NCBI RefSeq assembly: GCF_900021175.1
Contig: NZ_FCOP01000012.1
Span: forward strand, 124,001 to 188,000
DNA: 64,000 nucleotides
Direction of reading: 5' to 3'
Source: Pseudenterobacter timonensis
GTDB taxonomy: Bacteria; Pseudomonadota; Gammaproteobacteria; Enterobacterales; Enterobacteriaceae
Shown here: positions 22,095-34,384 of the stretch, one piece after another
How the letters are laid out: every line of letters starts with the position of its first letter
How positions within the stretch are numbered: position 1 is the stretch's first letter
Notes under the pieces: generated by a model
Told to the model about the DNA's origin: nothing
Seen by the model: the letters and a program-made list of their open reading frames with translations, nothing else
The model's database searches: none
Translations under genes and position numbers: made by a program

Positions 22095-22849
22095 TGTGCA
22101 ATTCCCGCTTTACGGCCCGGCTGGGCATCAAAGGTCATACCGGTTTTCCGGCGGCTGTCATCGCCCATCAGCCACAGATAGAGGGGCATAATGTCGGCGG
22201 GGGTTTTGAGCTTCTGCGGATCTTCCGTCGGGAAGGCGCTGGCGCGCATTTTGGTGCGCGTACCGCCGGGGTTGATACAGTTAACCCTCAGACGGCCCTG
22301 ATACTCCTCCGCCAGGACCTGCATCATCCCTTCGGTGGCAAACTTCGAGGCGGCATAAGCGCCCCAGTTTGCCCGGCCTTGACGTCCCACGCTGGAAGAG
22401 GTGAAGATCAGCGAGCCCGAATCCGATTGCAGTAATAAAGGAAGCAATGCCTGGGTGAGGAAGAACGTACCGTTGATATTGACCTGCATTACCTGCTGCC
22501 AGATGGCCGGGTCTTGTTCCGCCATCGGGCGGACTTCGCCGAGCAGGCCGGCATTATGCAGCACTCCGTCAAGGCGGGGATAGTGCGTGGCGATACGCTG
22601 GGCCAGCTCCGTGCAGGAGGTGGGGGTGCAGGTCAGCAGATCCAGCGTGTACCAGCGGGCAGGCGCGCCGCCGCTGGCTTCAATCTCTTGCGCAACGTCG
22701 CGCAGCTTCTCTTCGTTGCGCCCCAGCAGAATGAGGTTTGCCCCATAGCGGGCATAGGTTAATGCGGCTTCGCGGCCTATACCGTCGCTGGCGCCGGTGA
22801 CCAGAATAATGCGTTGCTGTAGTAAATTTTTTTGCGGTTGATAGTGCAC
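22091..22849 (-). CDS. yciK: YciK, short-chain dehydrogenase
   Basis: A 252-residue classical SDR protein with the cofactor motif TGASDGIG near 18-25, HNAG at 98-101, the catalytic SSS region around 151 and Tyr165-x3-Lys169 (YAASK). It equals E. coli YciK in length; the physiological substrate is not known. The open frame runs 37 codons further upstream, but a GTG at 22849 preceded by a very strong AAGGAG and followed by HYQPQ, like E. coli HYQPK, is the likely start. It is upstream of and coupled to btuR, and divergent from sohB. Confidence 0.94.
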   Translation of the reverse strand: MHYQPQKNLLQQRIILVTGASDGIGREAALTYARYGANLILLGRNEEKLRDVAQEIEASGGAPARWYTLDLLTCTPTSCTELAQRIATHYPRLDGVLHNAGLLGEVRPMAEQDPAIWQQVMQVNINGTFFLTQALLPLLLQSDSGSLIFTSSSVGRQGRANWGAYAASKFATEGMMQVLAEEYQGRLRVNCINPGGTRTKMRASAFPTEDPQKLKTPADIMPLYLWLMGDDSRRKTGMTFDAQPGRKAGIAQ

Positions 22850-23095
22850 GGTGACTCCTTCGGCGCAGAAATTAAGGTGGCGCCTGATGCTTACGCTTTT
22901 GGCTTTATGCACGAAACAGCGTCCGATTTCAATCGGCCTGCAGGAGAGAGCGCTTCGCAATTAACAATTTGCAACGATTTCAACCGAAAAAGAGAGCCTG
23001 GACGCGGCTCGCAACGGGATCCGCCCGGAGGAGACGCCTGAGAGCCGCTGTTGTACACTGGGCAGGAAATGTTGGGACCAGTTAAGGTGAAATGC

Positions 23096-24139
23096 GTGGA
23101 ATTACTTTCTGAATATGGTTTGTTTTTGGCCAAGATCGCGACGGTGGTAATCGCCATCGCGGCGGTTGCTGTCCTGATTGTTAACCTGAGCCAGCGCAAG
23201 CGTCAGCGCGGGGAACTACGGCTTACGCGCCTGAGCGAGCAGTATCAGGAGATGCAGGAGACGATGGCGGTCTCTTTGCTCGACGCGCATCAACAGAAGC
23301 TCTGGCACAAAGCGGAGAAGAAAAAGCGTAAGCAGGAGGCCAAAGCGGCTAAAGCGAAGGCCCGGGAATCGCATCAGGGAGCCGGTAAGCCCCGCGCCTG
23401 GGTGCTCGATTTTAAAGGCAGTATGGATGCCCATGAGGTGGCCTCCCTGCGCGAAGAGGTTACGGCTGTCCTGGCGGTGGCGAAACCGCAGGATCAGGTT
23501 GTGGTGCGTCTTGAGAGCCCCGGCGGGGTGGTGCACGGCTACGGTCTGGCCGCCTCTCAGCTACAACGCCTGCGGGAGAAGCAGATCCCCCTGACGGTGG
23601 CGGTCGACAAGGTCGCGGCGAGCGGCGGCTATATGATGGCCTGCGTGGCGGATAAGATTGTCGCCGCGCCGTTCTCCATTATCGGCTCCATCGGCGTGGT
23701 TGCTCAGATCCCCAACTTTAACCGCTTCCTGAAGAACCGGGAGATCGATATTGAGCTGCATACCGCCGGCCAGTACAAACGAACCCTGACGTTGCTGGGG
23801 GAAAATACCGACGAAGGGCGGCAAAAATTCCGCGAAGATCTTAATGAGACTCACCATCTCTTTAAGGATTTTGTTAAACGCATGCGTCCCGGCCTGAACG
23901 TGGAAGAGGTCGCCACAGGCGAGCACTGGTACGGCGCCCAGGCGCTGGAGAAAGGGCTGGTGGATAAGATCGGCACCAGCGACGATCTGCTGCTGGAGCT
24001 GATGAAAGAGTATGAGCTGGTAGGGGTGCGGTTCGCGCAGCGTAAAAAGCTGCTCGATCGTTTCACCGGCAGCGCCGCAGAGAGCGCCGATCGGCTACTG
24101 ATGCGCTGGCTGCAGCGTGGACAGAAACCGCTGCTCTGA
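23096..24139 (+). CDS. sohB: SohB, inner-membrane S49 family peptidase
   Basis: A 347-residue membrane-anchored protease of the SppA/SohB family. One transmembrane helix covers about residues 9-30, followed by a long basic, coiled-coil-like stretch rich in Lys, Ala and Glu (about 65-92), and then the S49 domain. The nucleophile is Ser176 in KVAASGGYM and the base Lys228 in GQYKRTLT. In E. coli extra SohB suppresses htrA defects; it is not a named essential peptidase. The chosen GTG at 23096 follows AAGGTG and gives the E. coli start ELLSEYG. Confidence 0.95.
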   Translation: MELLSEYGLFLAKIATVVIAIAAVAVLIVNLSQRKRQRGELRLTRLSEQYQEMQETMAVSLLDAHQQKLWHKAEKKKRKQEAKAAKAKARESHQGAGKPRAWVLDFKGSMDAHEVASLREEVTAVLAVAKPQDQVVVRLESPGGVVHGYGLAASQLQRLREKQIPLTVAVDKVAASGGYMMACVADKIVAAPFSIIGSIGVVAQIPNFNRFLKNREIDIELHTAGQYKRTLTLLGENTDEGRQKFREDLNETHHLFKDFVKRMRPGLNVEEVATGEHWYGAQALEKGLVDKIGTSDDLLLELMKEYELVGVRFAQRKKLLDRFTGSAAESADRLLMRWLQRGQKPLL

Positions 24140-24144
24140 CAGAC

Positions 24145-24170
24145 AAAAACGCGAGGCGTTTGCCTCGCGT
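24145..24170 (-). terminator. Terminator of yciN
   Basis: Stem ACGCGAGGC / GCCTCGCGT with loop GTTT. On the minus strand it is followed by TTTTGTCT, so it reads as a terminator for yciN; on the plus strand there is no T-run, although it may still protect the sohB mRNA end. Confidence 0.75.
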
Positions 24171-24214
24171 CCGACCGCCGCGCCACAAGGACGCGGCTCT
24201 GCATCATGGATTCA

Positions 24215-24466
24215 TTAATCCACCAGGTGATACTTCTCAGAAAGCGTATGGGCCAGGTATTTAAACATATTAAATACCGCTGTGCTTTTGGGCGTCGGCA
24301 GGCCCTGCTCATCTAAAAAGTACTCCCCGCTAAATACCAGCACGCCGTTGCGCTGTTCCACACCGGTCGCTTCGATTCCCGCCAGCGTATCTTCATGTTC
24401 ACGAATGAGCTTGTTCGCTTCAATGAGTAATGTTTCGCGGTCGATTGGTTGAGTATTTTGCTGCAT
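24215..24466 (-). CDS. yciN: YciN family protein
   Basis: An 83-residue, mostly helical acidic protein with the same length as E. coli YciN. Visible features are the N-terminal glutamine-rich segment, the helix [20 protein letters not shown] and the C-terminal [13 protein letters not shown]. Function is unknown. It has a good GGAGTGG-type ribosome-binding site and is divergent from topA across about 400 bases. Confidence 0.92.
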   Translation of the reverse strand: MQQNTQPIDRETLLIEANKLIREHEDTLAGIEATGVEQRNGVLVFSGEYFLDEQGLPTPKSTAVFNMFKYLAHTLSEKYHLVD

Positions 24467-24864
24467 ATTTCCACTCCTTTACTGGTGATATTAGTCTACG
24501 CCTGAAGGGATTACCGGGCAAATTTTCCCGAACTTTTGAGGGGATAGCGGATCGGGGCGGGGCTGGCGTGAATGGCTTTTGCATGCTAATAAAGTTGCTT
24601 AACGAATTTTATCAGGTAGAGTGTGCGCTTTCGTCATTCTGGTAACAGAATTGCTTGACATTCGACCGAAAACACGGCGCATTGTGGTTCTGAAGTCACA
24701 AAATGCCCTAAAATTCAACCAACTGGGTGAATTGTTCTGACCCCGGAGCAGTAAAGAGGGTTGATATCCCCTGGCGGCGTCGCAATATAGTGGGCACATC
24801 GCCGGTGGAACGGAAATCAACGTGCGGCGTATTCCTGGAAGAATCAAATTAGGTAAAGGTGAAC
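24467..24864. other. yciN-topA divergent promoter region
   Basis: A 398-base gap without a gene. It should hold the multiple topA promoters known from E. coli. Promoter-like pairs visible on the plus strand are TTGCTT (24595-24600) 16 bases before TAGAGT, and TTGACA (24656-24661) with only a weak -10. I can place no operator with confidence. Confidence 0.55.
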
Positions 24865-27462
24865 ATGGGTAAAGCTCTCGTTATCGTTGAGTCCCCGGCA
24901 AAAGCCAAAACGATCAATAAGTATCTGGGTAGTGACTACGTGGTTAAGTCCAGCGTCGGTCATATCCGCGATTTGCCGACCAGTGGCTCAGCCAGTAAAA
25001 AGAGCGCAGACTCTACCTCCACCAAAGGGGCTAAAAAGCCTAAAAAGGATGAACGTAGTGCGCTCGTTAACCGCATGGGTGTTGACCCGTGGCATAACTG
25101 GCAGGCCCAGTACGAAGTGCTGCCTGGCAAAGAGAAAGTCGTTAACGAACTGAAACAGCTTGCTGAAAAAGCCGATCATATCTATCTCGCAACCGACCTT
25201 GACCGCGAAGGGGAGGCCATTGCATGGCACCTGCGGGAGATCATCGGCGGCGACGATAAACGCTATAGCCGCGTTGTGTTTAACGAAATCACCAAAAATG
25301 CGATTCGTCAGGCTTTTGAAAAGCCGGGCGAACTGAATATCGACCGTGTTAACGCCCAGCAGGCGCGCCGTTTTATGGACCGCGTGGTGGGATACATGGT
25401 TTCGCCGTTGCTGTGGAAAAAAATCGCCCGCGGCCTCTCGGCGGGGCGCGTGCAGTCCGTCGCCGTACGCCTGGTGGTAGAGCGCGAGCGCGAAATCAAA
25501 GCCTTCGTGCCGGAAGAGTTCTGGGAAATTAATGCCAGCGTCACCACGCCGGGCGGCGATGCCCTGCCGTTACAGGTAACTCACCAGCACGATAAACCGT
25601 TCCGCCCGGAAAACCGCGATCTCACCATGGCTGCCGTTGCGCTGCTGGAGAAAGCGCGCTACGAGGTTGTTGAGCGCGAGGACAAACCCACCAGCAGCAA
25701 GCCGGGCGCGCCGTTTATTACCTCGACGCTCCAGCAGGCCGCCAGCACCCGTCTGGGCTTTGGCGTGAAGAAAACCATGATGATGGCGCAGCGTCTTTAT
25801 GAGGCGGGCTACATTACCTACATGCGTACCGACTCCACCAACCTGAGTCAGGACGCCATCAATATGGTGCGGGAGTACATCGGCGGCAACTACGGTAAGA
25901 AATATCTCCCGGAGAGCGCCAATCAGTACGCCAGCAAAGAAAACTCCCAGGAAGCGCACGAGGCTATTCGTCCTTCCGATGTCTCGGTGCTGGCGGAAAC
26001 GCTGAAAGATATGGAAGCGGATGCGCAAAAGCTTTATCAGCTGATCTGGCGTCAGTTCGTCGCCTGTCAGATGACGCCGGCGCAGTACGACTCCACGACA
26101 CTGACCGTAGCCGCGGGTGACTTCCGCCTGAAGGCGCGCGGACGTATCCTGCGCTTCGACGGCTGGACCAAAGTTATGCCGGCGCTGCGCAAAGGGGATG
26201 AAGATCGGACCCTGCCTGCGGTCAACAAAGGCGACATGCTGTCGCTGACGGAACTGACCCCGGCCCAGCACTTTACCAAGCCGCCCGCGCGCTTTAGCGA
26301 AGCCTCGCTGGTTAAAGAGCTGGAAAAACGCGGCATTGGCCGCCCGTCCACCTATGCCTCAATCATCTCGACCATTCAGGATCGTGGCTACGTGCGGGTG
26401 GAAAACCGCCGTTTTTACGCGGAAAAAATGGGTGAAATCGTCACCGATCGTCTGGAAGAGAACTTCCGCGAACTGATGAACTACGATTTTACCGCGCAGA
26501 TGGAGGACAGCCTCGATCAGGTGGCTAACCATCAGGCCGAATGGAAAAACGTGCTCGACAGCTTCTTTAGCGACTTTACCCACCAGCTGGAAAAAGCGGA
26601 AAAAGATCCTGAAGAGGGCGGGATGTTGCCTAACCAGATGGTACTGACCAGCATCGACTGCCCAACCTGTGGCCGTAAGATGGGGATCCGTACCGCGACC
26701 ACGGGCGTATTCCTCGGTTGCTCTGGTTATGCGCTGTCGCCGAAAGAGCGTTGCAAAACCACCATCAACCTCGTGCCGGAGAACGAAGTTCTCAACGTGC
26801 TGGAAGGTGATGATGCGGAAACCAACGCACTGCGCGCCAAACGCCGCTGTAAGAAATGCGGCACGGCGATGGACAGCTATCTGATCGATCCAAAACGCAA
26901 ACTGCACGTTTGCGGCAATAACCCGACCTGTGACGGCTATGAGATCGAAGAAGGTGAGTTCCGCATTAAGGGCTATGACGGTCCAATCGTTGAGTGTGAG
27001 AAATGTGGTTCCGAAATGCACCTGAAAATGGGACGCTTCGGTAAGTACATGGCCTGCACCAACGAAGAGTGTAAGAACACCCGTAAGATCCTGCGTAACG
27101 GTGAAGTTGCGCCGCCGAAGGAAGATCCGGTTCCGCTTCCTGAGCTGCCGTGCGAGAAGTCAGACGCGTATTTCGTGCTGCGTGACGGCGCTGCCGGAGT
27201 ATTCCTGGCGGCCAACACCTTCCCGAAATCGCGCGAAACGCGTGCGCCGCGAGTTGAAGAGCTACATCGCTTTCGCGACCGGCTGCCGGAAAAGCTCCGC
27301 TATCTGGCCGATGCGCCGCAGCAGGATCCTGAAGGCAACAAAACCGTGGTTCGCTTTAGCCGCAAAACAAAGCAGCAGTATGTGGCTGCTGAGAAAGAGG
27401 GTAAAGCGACCGGCTGGTCAGCTTTCTTTGTCGACGGCAAATGGGTCGAAGGCAAAAAATAG
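24865..27462 (+). CDS. topA: DNA topoisomerase I (type IA)
   Basis: Relaxes negative supercoils. The 865-residue product equals E. coli TopA. It has the TOPRIM domain ([16 protein letters not shown] at the start, [15 protein letters not shown] around 111), the catalytic Tyr319 in the [10 protein letters not shown] motif, three C4 zinc ribbons (CPTCGRK with its partner cysteines, CKKCGTAMD with its partner cysteines, CEKCGSEM with its partner cysteines) and two C-terminal zinc-free ribbon repeats ending WVEGKK. The ATG at 24865 is chosen over a GTG two codons upstream. It is followed by a strong palindromic terminator. Confidence 0.98.
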   Translation: MGKALVIVESPAKAKTINKYLGSDYVVKSSVGHIRDLPTSGSASKKSADSTSTKGAKKPKKDERSALVNRMGVDPWHNWQAQYEVLPGKEKVVNELKQLAEKADHIYLATDLDREGEAIAWHLREIIGGDDKRYSRVVFNEITKNAIRQAFEKPGELNIDRVNAQQARRFMDRVVGYMVSPLLWKKIARGLSAGRVQSVAVRLVVEREREIKAFVPEEFWEINASVTTPGGDALPLQVTHQHDKPFRPENRDLTMAAVALLEKARYEVVEREDKPTSSKPGAPFITSTLQQAASTRLGFGVKKTMMMAQRLYEAGYITYMRTDSTNLSQDAINMVREYIGGNYGKKYLPESANQYASKENSQEAHEAIRPSDVSVLAETLKDMEADAQKLYQLIWRQFVACQMTPAQYDSTTLTVAAGDFRLKARGRILRFDGWTKVMPALRKGDEDRTLPAVNKGDMLSLTELTPAQHFTKPPARFSEASLVKELEKRGIGRPSTYASIISTIQDRGYVRVENRRFYAEKMGEIVTDRLEENFRELMNYDFTAQMEDSLDQVANHQAEWKNVLDSFFSDFTHQLEKAEKDPEEGGMLPNQMVLTSIDCPTCGRKMGIRTATTGVFLGCSGYALSPKERCKTTINLVPENEVLNVLEGDDAETNALRAKRRCKKCGTAMDSYLIDPKRKLHVCGNNPTCDGYEIEEGEFRIKGYDGPIVECEKCGSEMHLKMGRFGKYMACTNEECKNTRKILRNGEVAPPKEDPVPLPELPCEKSDAYFVLRDGAAGVFLAANTFPKSRETRAPRVEELHRFRDRLPEKLRYLADAPQQDPEGNKTVVRFSRKTKQQYVAAEKEGKATGWSAFFVDGKWVEGKK

Positions 27463-27487
27463 TCCAGTTTATCGCAACTTAACGCTT

Positions 27488-27516
27488 AAGGGCCGACATG
27501 TCGGCCCTTTTTTTTG
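27488..27516 (+). terminator. Rho-independent terminator of topA
   Basis: A perfect 22-base palindrome built from AAGGGCCGACA and its complement, followed by eight or more T residues. Confidence 0.95.
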
Positions 27517-27630
27517 GGTATTATTATTTTCTCTTCCGTACTATACACCCCGGCTATAAATGATATAGTGGTTATAGTTAACCCCTTTCTTATTATGAAA
27601 TCGTATTAAGCGATTGCCCCAGTGCGCTAA

Positions 27631-28620
<990 letters not shown>

Positions 28621-28950
28621 TTCCTGCCGGTATCTTTCCCCGCGGAAAGATACCGATATATCTCCCTTTAGCGAAATTAGAATTATCATCATCTGCGCCG
28701 GTTCATCACCCCGATACATTTTGCCGCGTTTCTCTTTTACCGTCGTCAGGCTGCGACAAAAGTAGAAACGAATTTCCCGCTTCGCAAATTCTGCGTTTCA
28801 ATAATTTATTTCTGGTCAAAAGATTGAATATTTCACTGGACGGATTGGTAAATTCGCTGGCTTTTTAGCTAAAGTTTCTTTAGGATTTATCTCAAGACAT
28901 GATTGCTTGTACCGATTGTTTGGTTGAAAATGATAAGCAGAATCGATTGT
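28621..28950. other. cysB-ymiA intergenic region with a hairpin
   Basis: A 330-base gap. At 28629-28654 an 11-base stem (GGTATCTTTCC / GGAAAGATACC, loop CCGC) follows the cysB stop closely and probably ends or protects its mRNA, but no T-run follows. The rest is AT-rich, with AAAGTTTCTTTAGG near 28872 and a stretch of A/T before ymiA that must include its promoter. No further gene is convincing. Confidence 0.6.
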
Positions 28951-29091
28951 ATGAGGTTAGTAATGCCAGCAGGAAGTGAAGAACCGCAAAGGGACCCGGA
29001 GCTCAAACGTAAAGCCTGGCTGGCGGTATTCCTTGGCTCTGCCCTGTTTTGGGTGGTTGTGGCACTGTTAATCTGGAAATTTTGGGGATGA
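28951..29091 (+). CDS. ymiA: YmiA, small single-pass membrane protein
   Basis: A 46-residue protein with a charged N-terminus containing PQRDPELKRKAW and one transmembrane helix (about residues 24-45) ending IWKFWG. It is very similar to E. coli YmiA, also 46 residues, at the same place between cysB and acnA. An alternative start at 28963 (MPAGSEEP) has the better-spaced GAGG ribosome-binding sequence and would remove four residues. Its stop overlaps the start of yciX. Function is unknown. Confidence 0.85.
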   Translation: MRLVMPAGSEEPQRDPELKRKAWLAVFLGSALFWVVVALLIWKFWG

Positions 29092-29264
29092 CAATGACCG
29101 TTCAGGTGCGTTTTGCGTCGGTTAAAAAAATGTGTCACTCCGGTGATGCCAGCCGTAAGGTGCGCATAGCGCCCTCCACGCAACTGCCGTCCACCTGGAA
29201 ATTGTCGCCGCAGCAGCAGGCCTTTATCGATCTGTTCGCTGACGACGAACCTAAAAAACAATAA
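29088..29264 (+). CDS. yciX: YciX, small conserved protein
   Basis: A 58-residue basic soluble protein (MTMTVQVRFASVKKMC at the start, LSPQQQAFIDLFADD near the end). It corresponds to E. coli YciX downstream of ymiA. The ATG at 29088 overlaps the ymiA stop in ATGA; a second ATG two codons later (29094) has GGGGA at better spacing. Translation is probably coupled to ymiA. No function is known. Confidence 0.82.
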   Translation: MTMTVQVRFASVKKMCHSGDASRKVRIAPSTQLPSTWKLSPQQQAFIDLFADDEPKKQ

Positions 29265-29387
29265 TCACAGCCAACGCCTTATTTGCAGTTTATTCTCGCT
29301 GCGCTTTTGTACTCGTTAATTAATACATATCAGCAATAAAGAATCGGGGATGACCCCGGCGGTTTATTTAACTTCTGGTGTAACGAT

Positions 29388-29486
29388 ATGAATACCCTAC
29401 AGAGCGTAAAATACTGGTCCTGGCTCGGCGCTTTCAGCGTGTCGATCCTCTTCTGGTGCCAGCTTCTCTGGCTGGCGACACACTAA
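29388..29486 (+). CDS. ymiC: YmiC, 32-residue membrane micro-protein
   Basis: ATG at 29388, TAA at 29484. The product begins [14 protein letters not shown] and continues as one hydrophobic helix rich in Trp, Phe and Leu, ending WLATH. The core YWSWLGAFS and the FW..LLW pattern match E. coli YmiC, which lies at the same place ahead of acnA. A terminator follows immediately, which supports a real transcription unit. The start has only a weak ribosome-binding sequence (TAACGAT). Function is unknown. Confidence 0.8.
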   Translation: MNTLQSVKYWSWLGAFSVSILFWCQLLWLATH

Positions 29487-29491
29487 CCCGC

Positions 29492-29517
29492 AAAACCTCG
29501 CTCCGGCGAGGTTTTTT
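29492..29517 (+). terminator. Rho-independent terminator after ymiC
   Basis: Stem AAAACCTCGC / GCGAGGTTTT, loop TCCG, then TTTT. It ends 132 bases before acnA, so acnA needs its own promoter. Confidence 0.93.
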
Positions 29518-29649
29518 GTTTGTGGTGATTCAGAGATTTCCCCAATTTTATCAATATGGGTTGTTATCAAAACGTTACGACATCTTTGTGTTATCTTTAA
29601 TTACAGCCTCGACGTTTGTCGGGGTATCCCTGTAATAAAGGAGGAGCTT

Positions 29650-32325
<2,676 letters not shown>

Positions 32326-32346
32326 GGCGGGTAATGCGCAGGAGCG

Positions 32347-32380
32347 GGGCCGGGGGAGACTTCTCCCGGCCCTGTTTTTT
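32347..32380 (+). terminator. Terminator of acnA
   Basis: Stem GGGCCGGG / CCCGGCCC with a further GAG/CTC pairing inside the loop region, followed by TGTTTTTTT. It touches the end of the convergent ribA. Confidence 0.9.
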
Positions 32381-32970
32381 TATTTATCGAGCAGATGGCC
32401 CATCTTGGCGGCTTTGGTATCAAGGTAGTGCGCGTTATTGGGGTTACGCCCCACAATCAGCGATACGCGTTCAACAATGTTGATGCCGGCTTCGGTGAGA
32501 ATCTCCACCTTGCGGGGATTATTGGTCAGTAACCGCACCTCATCCACGCCAAGCAGCTTGAACATGTCGGCGCAGAGGGTAAAGTCGCGCTCGTCTGCGG
32601 CAAAGCCGAGCTGGTGGTTTGCTTCCACGGTATCGTAGCCCTGATCCTGGAGCGCATAGGCGCGGATTTTATTCAGCAGCCCGATGTTACGTCCTTCCTG
32701 ACGATGGTAGAGCAGTACGCCGCGCCCCTCTTCAGCGATGCGGGAGAGTGCCGCCTCCAGCTGGAAACCGCAATCACAGCGCAGGCTAAAGAGGGCATCG
32801 CCGGTCAGACATTCTGAATGGACGCGCGCCAGCACCGGCGTCTGCCCCGAAATGTCGCCAAATACTAACGCGACGTGATCCTGCCCGGTTGCCAGTTCTT
32901 CAAATCCCACCATCAGGAAGTCGCCCCAGGGGGTTGGCAGGTTGGCTTCTGCCACACGTTTAAGCTGCAT
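32380..32970 (-). CDS. ribA: GTP cyclohydrolase II
   Basis: First step of riboflavin synthesis from GTP. The 196-residue product has the zinc cysteines 54, 65 and 67 (SECLTGD and CDCGFQ) and the [18 protein letters not shown] segment of the active site. The open frame extends 28 codons upstream, but the ATG at 32970 follows GGAGAATC and gives the E. coli start MQLKRVAEA. Length equals E. coli RibA. It is not fused to a RibB domain. Divergent from pgpB. Confidence 0.97.
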   Translation of the reverse strand: MQLKRVAEANLPTPWGDFLMVGFEELATGQDHVALVFGDISGQTPVLARVHSECLTGDALFSLRCDCGFQLEAALSRIAEEGRGVLLYHRQEGRNIGLLNKIRAYALQDQGYDTVEANHQLGFAADERDFTLCADMFKLLGVDEVRLLTNNPRKVEILTEAGINIVERVSLIVGRNPNNAHYLDTKAAKMGHLLDK

Positions 32971-33159
32971 GTGATTCTCCAGAGTATGCTGACACGTTTC
33001 GTGTCTGTTGCCCTTTGGCTTTTCCGCTATTTTGCCACAAGCGACAGTTGTCACCTAGTCACCGTCATGCTACCCGATGGTTAAACGCACAATCCGACAT
33101 ATCAACGCGACTAAACAATTTCAGTTATGATTGTTGGATTAGGTGAAAAAGGAGAAGTC

Positions 33160-33927
33160 ATGCTTGCAATTGTCCGTCGCACCGCGGCAGGAGCCGCCAT
33201 TTTACTGATTATGCCTCTCATCGTATGGCTGTCGGGCTGGGCGTGGGAGCCCGGACATGATACCGGCTGGCTCAAACTGCTCTACGCCATCACCGAGACG
33301 GTGACCCAGCCCTGGGGCATCATCACCCATGGGGTGCTCTGCGCCTGGTTCCTCTGGTGCCTGCGTTTTCGACTGCGGCCCGCGATTGTGCTTTTTGCGA
33401 TCCTTGCCTGCGCGATCCTTGCCGGGCAAGGGGTGAAATCATGGATGAAAGGATGGGTTCAGGAGCCGCGGCCTTTTGTCGTCTGGCTTGAAAAAACGCA
33501 TCATATTCCGGTAGATACCTTCTACACTTTAAAACGTAAAGCGCGCGGCGAACTGGTCAAAGAGCAGCTTGCGCAGGAACAAACCATCCCCGCGTTTCTT
33601 CGCAAACACTGGCAAAAAGAGACGGGATTCGCTTTTCCTTCCGGCCACACGATGTTTGCCGCAAGCTGGGCGATGCTGGCGATAGGGCTACTTTGGCCCC
33701 GGCGTCGCACCCTTACCATCGCTATTGTGCTGGTATGGGCGATAAGCGTGATGGGTAGCCGACTGCTGCTGGGGATGCACTGGCCGCGCGATCTGGTTGT
33801 GGCCACGCTGCTCTCCTGGCTGCTTGTCACCTGTGCCACATGGCTCGCGCAACGGCTATGCGGCCCACTCACGCCGCCGCCGCAGGAAGACAAAGAAATA
33901 GCCCAACGGGAGGAAGAGGGCGTCTGA
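33160..33927 (+). CDS. pgpB: Phosphatidylglycerophosphatase B (PAP2 family)
   Basis: Integral membrane lipid phosphatase acting on phosphatidylglycerol phosphate, undecaprenyl pyrophosphate and other lipid phosphates. The 255-residue product has six hydrophobic segments and the three PAP2 motifs: K97 and R104 in the KxxxxxxRP motif, PSGH at 160-163, and S200-R201 with H207 and D211 in the third. The ATG at 33160 follows GGAGAAG; 11 open codons upstream are ignored because E. coli PgpB begins at the corresponding place. The C-terminus (PPPQEDKEIAQREEE) is charged and cytoplasmic. Confidence 0.96.
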   Translation: MLAIVRRTAAGAAILLIMPLIVWLSGWAWEPGHDTGWLKLLYAITETVTQPWGIITHGVLCAWFLWCLRFRLRPAIVLFAILACAILAGQGVKSWMKGWVQEPRPFVVWLEKTHHIPVDTFYTLKRKARGELVKEQLAQEQTIPAFLRKHWQKETGFAFPSGHTMFAASWAMLAIGLLWPRRRTLTIAIVLVWAISVMGSRLLLGMHWPRDLVVATLLSWLLVTCATWLAQRLCGPLTPPPQEDKEIAQREEEGV

Positions 33928-33962
33928 CGGTTGATATTCGTCGCATAGCCCATAGATCCTCT

Positions 33963-33995
33963 ACGAACGCGTCACTTTTTCCGTTTCGCGTTCGT
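33963..33995. repeat. Perfect inverted repeat between pgpB and lapA
   Basis: ACGAACGCG (33963-33971) and CGCGTTCGT (33987-33995), separated by 15 mostly pyrimidine bases. Both arms are followed by CACT. It could form a hairpin at the pgpB mRNA end or be a protein-binding palindrome. There is no T-run. Confidence 0.5.
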
Positions 33996-34075
33996 CACTA
34001 AAATGGTAGTTTATAGGGCTGATTGCGGTAAGTTGGACAGACTTTATTCGCTTGAACCACATAACGGGAAGTAAT

Positions 34076-34378
34076 GTGAAATATTTACTCATTTTCTTAC
34101 TGGTATTGGCGATTTTCGTCATTTCCGTCACGCTGGGTGCGCAGAACGATCAGCAGGTTACCTTCAACTATCTGCTGGCGCAGGGTGACTATCGGATCTC
34201 CAGTCTGCTTGCCGTGTTGTTTGGCGCAGGATTCGTAATCGGCTGGCTTATCTGTGGTCTGTTCTGGCTGAAAGTCCGTGTTTCTCTTGCCCGCGCGGAG
34301 CGTAAAATCAAACGTCTTGAACAAAATATTGCGCCTTCGAACGATGTACCGGCGACTGTACCGGTAACGAAGGAATAA
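34076..34378 (+). CDS. lapA: LapA, LPS assembly protein A (membrane)
   Basis: A 100-residue inner-membrane protein with two transmembrane helices (about 2-22 and 41-63) and a charged cytoplasmic C-terminal helix (VSLARAERKIKRLE). It matches E. coli LapA (102 aa, formerly YciS), which works with LapB in controlling LpxC turnover. The start is a GTG at 34076 behind GGGAAG, giving KYLLIFLLVLAIF; eight open codons upstream have no support. lapB starts 6 bases after its stop, so they are one operon. Confidence 0.94.
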   Translation: MKYLLIFLLVLAIFVISVTLGAQNDQQVTFNYLLAQGDYRISSLLAVLFGAGFVIGWLICGLFWLKVRVSLARAERKIKRLEQNIAPSNDVPATVPVTKE

Positions 34379-34384
34379 TCGACC

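Noticed and set aside
33127-33159. Upstream ATG for pgpB
   Set aside because: The conserved protein begins at 33160 with a good GGAGAAG; the earlier codons have no similarity.
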